Positions 60,493 to 64,000 of a stretch of DNA of 64,000 nt are shown here, piece after piece. Each line of letters opens with the position of its first letter. The stretch's first letter is position 1. Origin of the DNA: Nocardioides sp. LHD-245 (GTDB lineage: Bacteria > Actinomycetota > Actinomycetes > Propionibacteriales > Nocardioidaceae). The notes under the pieces are model-generated. The model worked only from the letters and a program-made list of their open reading frames with translations. It had not been told where the DNA came from and made no database searches. The position numbers were made by a program, and so were the translations under genes. The stretch is from positions 1 to 64,000 of the forward strand of contig NZ_JAVFWN010000007.1 in the NCBI RefSeq assembly GCF_030929495.1, written 5' to 3'.

Positions 60493-60529
60493 AGGCCGCG
60501 GAACCCGAATAGACCGGGATCCGCGGCCT
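60493..60529 (+). terminator. Attenuator hairpin in the whiB7 leader
   Basis: AGGCCGCGGA (60493-60502) pairs perfectly with TCCGCGGCCT (60520-60529), with an inner CCC/GGG stem; TTCGTACTTC follows. GGGATCC (60516-60522) in its 3' arm can instead pair with GGATCCC at 60564-60570, a possible antiterminator that breaks the stem. Confidence 0.65.
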
Positions 60530-60620
60530 TCGTACTTCTCCGACCGAGAACCGCGAAGTCCCCGGATCCCACGGAAATGACAACGCGATCAGGTCAGAAG
60601 TTGAGGAGGTGAAAAAGCAG

Positions 60621-60887
60621 ATGACGACCAGTGTTCTCGAGCCGACGCTGGACGAGCTGCTGCCGTGCCGGTTGAACGACGCGGAGCTGTGGTTCGCCGA
60701 GTCCCCGTCGGATGTCGAGGCCGCGAAGGCGCTGTGCCTGGACTGCCCGGTCCAGAGCATGTGCCTCTCGGGCGCCCTCGAGCGGCGTGAGCCGTGGGGT
60801 GTCTGGGGCGGCGAGCTGTTCCTGGCCGGCGTGGTGATCCCGCGCAAGCGTCCCCGGGGCCGTCCGCGCAAGGACGCCGCGGCGTAG
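60621..60887 (+). CDS. whiB7: WhiB7, iron-sulfur transcriptional activator of antibiotic resistance
   Basis: The 88-residue protein has the four Wbl cysteines (LLPCRLND; CLDCPVQSMC), the GVWGGE turn in EPWGVWGGELFLAG, and a C-terminal AT-hook (KRPRGRPRKDAAA) that is diagnostic for WhiB7. It binds a [4Fe-4S] cluster, associates with the primary sigma factor and activates intrinsic resistance genes during ribosome stress. ATG 60621 is chosen because GAGGAGGTGA lies about ten bases upstream; GTG 60609 overlaps that site. The long leader with upstream ORF and terminator, and the AT-rich promoter, indicate attenuation and autoactivation. Confidence 0.96.
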   Translation: MTTSVLEPTLDELLPCRLNDAELWFAESPSDVEAAKALCLDCPVQSMCLSGALERREPWGVWGGELFLAGVVIPRKRPRGRPRKDAAA

Positions 60888-60950
60888 TCCACCGCAATCC
60901 CGGACGAACCGTCCGAACGAACCTTCACGAAACAACCATTGGAGCTTGAG

Positions 60951-61118
60951 ATGTCCCACCTGATGAACGAAGAGTTGGCGCGTGCCCAGATGGCCATGCG
61001 CCTGGGAGAGGCGCAGCAGCTGCGCGCGGCCAGCAGGATGGCCCGCGCCCGCCGCTTGAGCCGCAAGGCCGAGCGTGCAGCGCAGCAGGCTCGTCTCGCC
61101 CTCGCTCGCGCACTCTGA
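60951..61118 (+). CDS. 55-residue basic helical protein downstream of whiB7
   Basis: ATG 60951, behind GGAGCTTGAG, opens a 55-residue reading frame MSHLMNEELARAQMAMRLGE then AQQLRAASRMARARRLSRKA and ending QQARLALARAL. It is predicted to be one long amphipathic helix, rich in Arg, Ala and Gln, without cysteines. It follows whiB7 by 63 bases on the same strand and ends before a strong terminator, so it is likely on the whiB7 transcript. Function unknown; nucleic-acid or ribosome binding is possible from its charge. Codon choice is normal for the genome, which supports translation. Confidence 0.6.
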   Translation: MSHLMNEELARAQMAMRLGEAQQLRAASRMARARRLSRKAERAAQQARLALARAL

Positions 61119-61190
61119 GTCCGCACCGCGGACCAGCGAGACCGGATTTCTTCGAGGCCTCCTCGGAGGGCACCTGATCGCGGGTGATGA

Positions 61191-61229
61191 GGAAGGGCCG
61201 GACCGACCGATCGTCGGGCCGGCCCTTCC
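61191..61229 (+). terminator. Terminator of the whiB7 unit
   Basis: GGAAGGGCCGG (61191-61201) pairs perfectly with CCGGCCCTTCC (61219-61229), 11 bp, followed by GGCATTTCC. A smaller hairpin GTCCGC-acc-GCGGAC lies at 61119-61133. Confidence 0.7.
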
Positions 61230-61263
61230 GGCATTTCCGCGGGGGCCGACCTACGCTGGAGGC

Positions 61264-61428
61264 GTGGCGCTCACCTGTGACTTCTGCGGCCGCGCGGCCG
61301 AGGACGACGCGCTCCCGCTGACCTGGAGCACGTCGGTCGAGCGTGGCCGGGTGCGCTGCTACTGCGACACCTGCTCGCGCGCGCACCTGCGCGCCATGGA
61401 GGCCAAGCTCGACAGCGACTGGTGGTGA
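61264..61428 (+). CDS. Small zinc-ribbon protein
   Basis: The 54-residue protein has two cysteine pairs (CDFCGRAAEDD; CYCDTCSRAHLR), a zinc-ribbon arrangement, and ends in KLDSDWW. TACGCT (61252-61257) lies six bases before GTG 61264, so the message is probably leaderless. The conserved C-x2-C spacing and the tryptophan-rich end suggest a structural or nucleic-acid-binding role. It is between the whiB7 terminator and a convergent cyclodehydratase-like gene. The family is not recognised. Confidence 0.75.
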   Translation: MALTCDFCGRAAEDDALPLTWSTSVERGRVRCYCDTCSRAHLRAMEAKLDSDWW

Positions 61429-61466
61429 GCGCACCGCCCGGTGGCGGTGCACTGCTCAGGGCAGAT

Positions 61467-62345
61467 TCAGGGCAGGTCCACGAAGCCGTCCCAGGAGCAG
61501 CCGCAGTAGGGATGGCGCCCCCACCGGGTGAGCTCCGGCGCGGCCAGCGGATCGAGGTCGACCGTCGCCGACCAGGTGCTCGGCTCGTCGCCCTCCAGGT
61601 ACCGGGCGAGGTCGCGCACCGCCCAGGCGAGTGCGAGGTGGTCGAGCACGGGATCGCGCGGTGGCGGCCGCTCGGCGCACTGGACGGCGGCCTGGGCGAC
61701 CAGCAGCGGCAGCCGCTGGTCGTGCAGCGACTCGTGGGCGTCGACACAGCGCAGGCAGGCCGTCTGTCCCGGCTGAACGAACGGGCCGACCCGTACCGCG
61801 GTCGCGTCGCCGGTGACCAGCAGGTGGGGCAGCGAGGAGCGCACCAGCGGGTCGAGCCGGTCGCGGGCGATCGGCCCGTCGGCGACGACGAGGCGGACCC
61901 GGACCTCGTCCGGCTCCGCGGCCGGACGCAGGCCCGCCGCGGCGAGGAGCGGGTCGAGGACGGCGTGCAGGCGGTCCGGGACATCGACGGCCAGGCCGGG
62001 GGCGGCACGGGCGGCCTGCCGGCGTACGCCGTCGGGGCCGGTCTGCGCGAGCAGCGTGGCCAGCGCTGGGTCGCCGGAGCCCGCCGCGGGCACGACGAGC
62101 CCGGCGGCGCGCAGCCGGTCGAGGGCGTCGGCCGCGGCCGGTGGCAGGTCGACCGGATCGGGAGCGGCCCGGCCGGGAGCGTTCGGATCGCCGGGCCCGC
62201 CGAGGTCGCTCAGCAGGCGGCGGACCTCGGGGACGTCGGGCAGCCGCAGCCGCGGACCGGACAACCCGACCTGGAGCACGCCCGGGGACCGGGCCAGGAC
62301 CGGTGTGCCGGGCCGCAGCAGGTGGGGCCGGGACCAGGACGCCAT
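61467..62345 (-). CDS. TOMM cyclodehydratase-like (ThiF/YcaO-partner type) protein
   Basis: The 292-residue protein has zinc-binding CLRCVDAHESLHDQRLPLL near residue 195 and CGC at the C-terminus (HPYCGCSWDGF). These are features of the cyclodehydratase C-protein/ThiF-like partner used in thiazole/oxazole-modified microcin biosynthesis. Winged-helix-like VPEVRRLLSDLGGPG and AADALDRLRAAGLV segments near residues 40-90 resemble a peptide-binding domain. No YcaO gene or precursor peptide lies nearby, so it is an orphan whose role may not be peptide modification. ATG 62345 has CACGCT six bases upstream. Confidence 0.65.
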   Translation of the reverse strand: MASWSRPHLLRPGTPVLARSPGVLQVGLSGPRLRLPDVPEVRRLLSDLGGPGDPNAPGRAAPDPVDLPPAAADALDRLRAAGLVVPAAGSGDPALATLLAQTGPDGVRRQAARAAPGLAVDVPDRLHAVLDPLLAAAGLRPAAEPDEVRVRLVVADGPIARDRLDPLVRSSLPHLLVTGDATAVRVGPFVQPGQTACLRCVDAHESLHDQRLPLLVAQAAVQCAERPPPRDPVLDHLALAWAVRDLARYLEGDEPSTWSATVDLDPLAAPELTRWGRHPYCGCSWDGFVDLP

Positions 62346-62483
62346 GACGGCAGCGTGGCACGACGGACCCGGTGCGCGCGCGGCTCCTCCACAGCCCGGT
62401 CGGCGAAAACGCGCCACGGGCGGCTCCGCCGTAGCGGGGCCGCCCGTGACAGTCGGCTCAATGCCGGCTGAGCGTAGGGGTGC

Positions 62484-62642
62484 TCAGGCCTTGCCGAGGA
62501 TGCGGTTGAGGTTCGTGCCGCAGACCGGGCAGACGGCCTTCGCCATCCGGGTGCCCTTCTCGTTGACCTTGACCTCGCCCTCGGCCTCGCGCTTCTCCTT
62601 GCACTTGACGCAGTAGAACTCGCCGCTCCAGGTCTCCGCCAT
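62484..62642 (-). CDS. DUF5679 small zinc-ribbon protein
   Basis: The 52-residue protein reads MAETWSGEFYCVKCKEKREA, then EGEVKVNEKGTRMAKAVCPV and CGTNLNRILGKA, with two CxxC pairs for one zinc. ATG 62642 has AGGAGG about six bases upstream. An in-frame ATG at 62660 would add six residues but lacks a ribosome site. DUF5679 proteins are highly conserved in actinobacteria; function is unknown, and a nucleic-acid-binding role is plausible. Confidence 0.9.
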   Translation of the reverse strand: MAETWSGEFYCVKCKEKREAEGEVKVNEKGTRMAKAVCPVCGTNLNRILGKA

Positions 62643-62768
62643 GACGGCCTCCTTGCTCATCTTGTTCGTTCGGTCGTCGCGACGGGGACACGGGGGGAAG
62701 CCCGTCGGGGTCCGGAGGTGCACTCCGAACCTCCCCGACCCTACGGCACACGACCGTGGAGTCGCAGT

Positions 62769-62774
62769 AGCGTG
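62769..62774 (+). promoter_or_regulatory. -10 box of the crotonase gene
   Basis: A TAGCGT hexamer (62768-62773) lies seven bases before ATG 62781, typical of a leaderless start. Confidence 0.5.
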
Positions 62775-62780
62775 CCCCGC

Positions 62781-63602
62781 ATGTCTGAAACCGCTGTGAA
62801 CGTCCCCGAGCCGCCGGCCTTGACGCACCTGCGTCTCGAACGGCCCTCCGTGGGGGTCGCGCTGCTGGTCCTGGACCAGCCGGACCTGCGCAACGCGATG
62901 AGCGACGAGATGACCGAGTCGTGGGTCCGGGCGGTCGATCACCTCGCCGGAGACCCCACCGTGCGGGTCGTGGTGGTGACCGGCGAGGGCACGGCGTTCT
63001 GCTCCGGCGGCAACCTGTCCTGGCTGGCCTCGGAACCGGACGCGAGCGTGGCCGACCTGCGCGCCCGGATGCTGCCGTTCTACCGCGCCTGGCTGTCGAT
63101 CCGGCGCCTGGAGGTGCCCACGATCGCCGCGATCAACGGAGCCGCGATCGGCGCCGGGCTCTGCATGGCGCTGGCCTGCGACCTCCGGTACGCCGCGCGC
63201 GGGGCCCGGATGGGCGTGCCGTTCACCCGGCTGGGGATCCACCCGGGCATGGCGGGGACCCACCTGCTGCCCGAGGTGGTCGGCTCCGCCGCGGCCCGCG
63301 ACCTGCTCCTGACCGGGCGCCTCGTCGACGCCGACGAGGCGCTCGGGCTCGGTCTGGTCTCGCGGGTGTGGGAGCCCGCGGACTTCCGCCAGGGCGTGCT
63401 GGCGGCGGCGGGGGACATCGCGGGCGCGGCGCCGATCGCCACCCGGCTCACCAAGCGGGCCCTGCAGCACGGGCACGCGAGCATCGAGAGCGCACTGGAG
63501 TGGGAGGGCCTGGCGCAACCGGTCACGCTCGCGACCGACGACCTGCTCGAGGGGATCCGCGCGGCCCAGGAGAAGCGGCCCCCGGTGTTCACCGGCCGCT
63601 GA
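62781..63602 (+). CDS. Enoyl-CoA hydratase/isomerase-family (crotonase) protein lacking both catalytic glutamates
   Basis: The 273-residue protein is a crotonase: VVVVTGEGTAFCSGGNLSWL forms the first oxyanion loop, and AAINGAAIGAGLCMALACDL the second. The positions aligned with Glu144 and Glu164 of rat enoyl-CoA hydratase are Cys128 and Phe148 (in GARMGVPFTRLGIHPGMAG). A standard hydratase reaction is therefore unlikely; isomerase, thioesterase, hydrolase or a different crotonase reaction on a CoA ester is possible. ATG 62781 fits a leaderless -10 box. It ends 30 bases before a large hairpin and is divergent from DUF5679. Confidence 0.88.
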   Translation: MSETAVNVPEPPALTHLRLERPSVGVALLVLDQPDLRNAMSDEMTESWVRAVDHLAGDPTVRVVVVTGEGTAFCSGGNLSWLASEPDASVADLRARMLPFYRAWLSIRRLEVPTIAAINGAAIGAGLCMALACDLRYAARGARMGVPFTRLGIHPGMAGTHLLPEVVGSAAARDLLLTGRLVDADEALGLGLVSRVWEPADFRQGVLAAAGDIAGAAPIATRLTKRALQHGHASIESALEWEGLAQPVTLATDDLLEGIRAAQEKRPPVFTGR

Positions 63603-63631
63603 GCAGCGGGAGAGAGAAGAGACCCCCGGTG

Positions 63632-63676
63632 CCGCAGCGCCTCGCTTGCCTTCCCCTTGCGAGCGAGGAACTGCGG
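63632..63676 (+). terminator. Terminator of the crotonase gene
   Basis: CCGCAG (63632-63637) pairs with CTGCGG (63671-63676) and, inside, CCTCGCT pairs with AGCGAGG. It lies 30 bases after the stop codon. Confidence 0.6.
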
Positions 63677-63739
63677 CCCCAGGGGCCTCGTCGGGGACGA
63701 CGCTAGGCATCGCGGCGGTCGTGGTCAATCCAAGCGCGC

Positions 63740-63925
63740 CGCTGCCTGTGGACAGGCCTGTGGAAAAAGCTGTGGATGGTGGTCGGGACCCGTGGATGGC
63801 CGGGGGAGAACCGGGATGTGCCTGTGGAGGAGCCCCGCTGCGGCGCGACCCCGCGGGCGTCGTACCGTCGGGTGACCAGCGAAGATGGCGCCCACAGCTT
63901 CATCCACGGCCTGTGGACAGACAAT
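63740..63925. other. Intergenic cluster of DnaA-box-like motifs
   Basis: TGTGGA occurs five times in one orientation (63747, 63760, 63771, 63824, 63912). Read on the minus strand, the 9-mers are CTGTCCACA (twice), TTTTCCACA, CCATCCACA and TCCTCCACA; four fit relaxed DnaA-box patterns. CCTGTggACAGG is an inverted repeat (63745-63756), and AAGCTGTGG (63768-63776) is repeated inverted as CCACAGCTT (63892-63900). No gene was seen in 63603-63954. Confidence 0.4.
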
Positions 63926-63954
63926 TTCCGACGGACGGCGAGGACGGTGCGGAC

Positions 63955-64000
63955 GTGACCGAGCAGGGGTACGACGGCACGCCGGTGGCGGCGCTGCGCC
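63955..64000 (+). CDS. Start of a gene cut by the window edge (possible PHP/PolX-type protein)
   Basis: GTG 63955 opens VTEQGYDGTPVAALR and continues beyond the window. The PVAALR stretch resembles the helical start of PHP-domain/PolX-like proteins of actinobacteria (PVEALRRIAFLLER), but 15 residues are too few for identification. Confidence 0.3.
   Translation, partial: MTEQGYDGTPVAALR

Noticed and set aside
63740..63925. Chromosomal replication origin
   Set aside because: No dnaA, dnaN or rpmH nearby and no AT-rich unwinding region; only a motif cluster can be claimed.
1..64000. tRNA or rRNA genes
   Set aside because: No cloverleaf-like segment with T-loop consensus or rRNA sequence was noticed on either strand; a tRNAscan-SE run would settle it.

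Overview
The window is chromosomal DNA of a high-GC actinobacterium, most likely a member of the Nocardioidaceae (Nocardioides-like). This rests on the very GC-rich codon use, tandem DUF2505 genes, DUF3107, DUF5679, DUF222-HNH and WhiB7 proteins, a wax ester synthase/DGAT homologue, a 180-kDa class NAD-glutamate dehydrogenase and the AdnAB/UvrD2/WhiB7 neighbourhood. No rRNA, tRNA, CRISPR array, phage or insertion-sequence transposase was seen. Many genes have a TAnnnT -10 hexamer 5 to 8 bases before the start codon, so leaderless transcription appears common.

Left part (1 to 16.3 kb) is accessory in character. It holds the start of a DUF222-HNH gene behind a perfect LexA box, a small helix-turn-helix protein, a SAF/CpaB-like and a CpaE-like gene (a pilus-type pair with no secretion ATPase beside it), a MazEF toxin-antitoxin pair, and a 12.5-kb gene for a 4157-residue RHS/YD-repeat polymorphic toxin. 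That protein carries kelch, LamG-like, RCC1, glycine-rich and Hint modules and a short C-terminal toxin, and is followed by an overlapping candidate immunity gene.

Middle part (16.3 to 43 kb): a membrane protein/cupredoxin-like lipoprotein pair; a WS/DGAT-like acyltransferase; a DHA2-type MFS exporter; a methyltransferase divergent from an XRE-cupin regulator; two DUF2505 genes; NAD-GDH; and an ABC-2 exporter operon ending in an unknown membrane protein. A phospho-signalling island follows: PP2C phosphatase and TerY-like vWA protein on one strand, an atypical kinase and an FHA-FHA-TM-trypsin protein on the other, from one shared promoter region. Then come a DUF222-HNH gene, a Ku gene divergent from a two-gene (split) LigD unit for non-homologous end joining, an 85-bp tandem repeat, and a second PP2C.

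Right part (43 to 64 kb) follows the order I recall for Mycobacterium tuberculosis Rv3208A back to Rv3197A: DUF3107, TetR regulator, MoeZ, alkyltransferase-like protein, AdnA, AdnB, NudC, a glutaredoxin-like protein, UvrD2 and WhiB7. It is a DNA-repair, redox and antibiotic-response block. Thiol peroxidase, a large membrane protein and an OsmC-like protein are interspersed. Notable non-coding items are a promoter-structured-region-terminator unit of about 220 bases upstream of adnA (candidate sRNA), a 168-bp inverted-repeat element (MITE-like) whose right end supplies the nudC -10 box, and a whiB7 leader with a 96-codon upstream ORF, an intrinsic terminator and a possible antiterminator. The window closes with a TOMM-type cyclodehydratase-like gene, DUF5679, a crotonase lacking both canonical catalytic glutamates, a cluster of DnaA-box-like motifs, and the first 15 codons of another gene.
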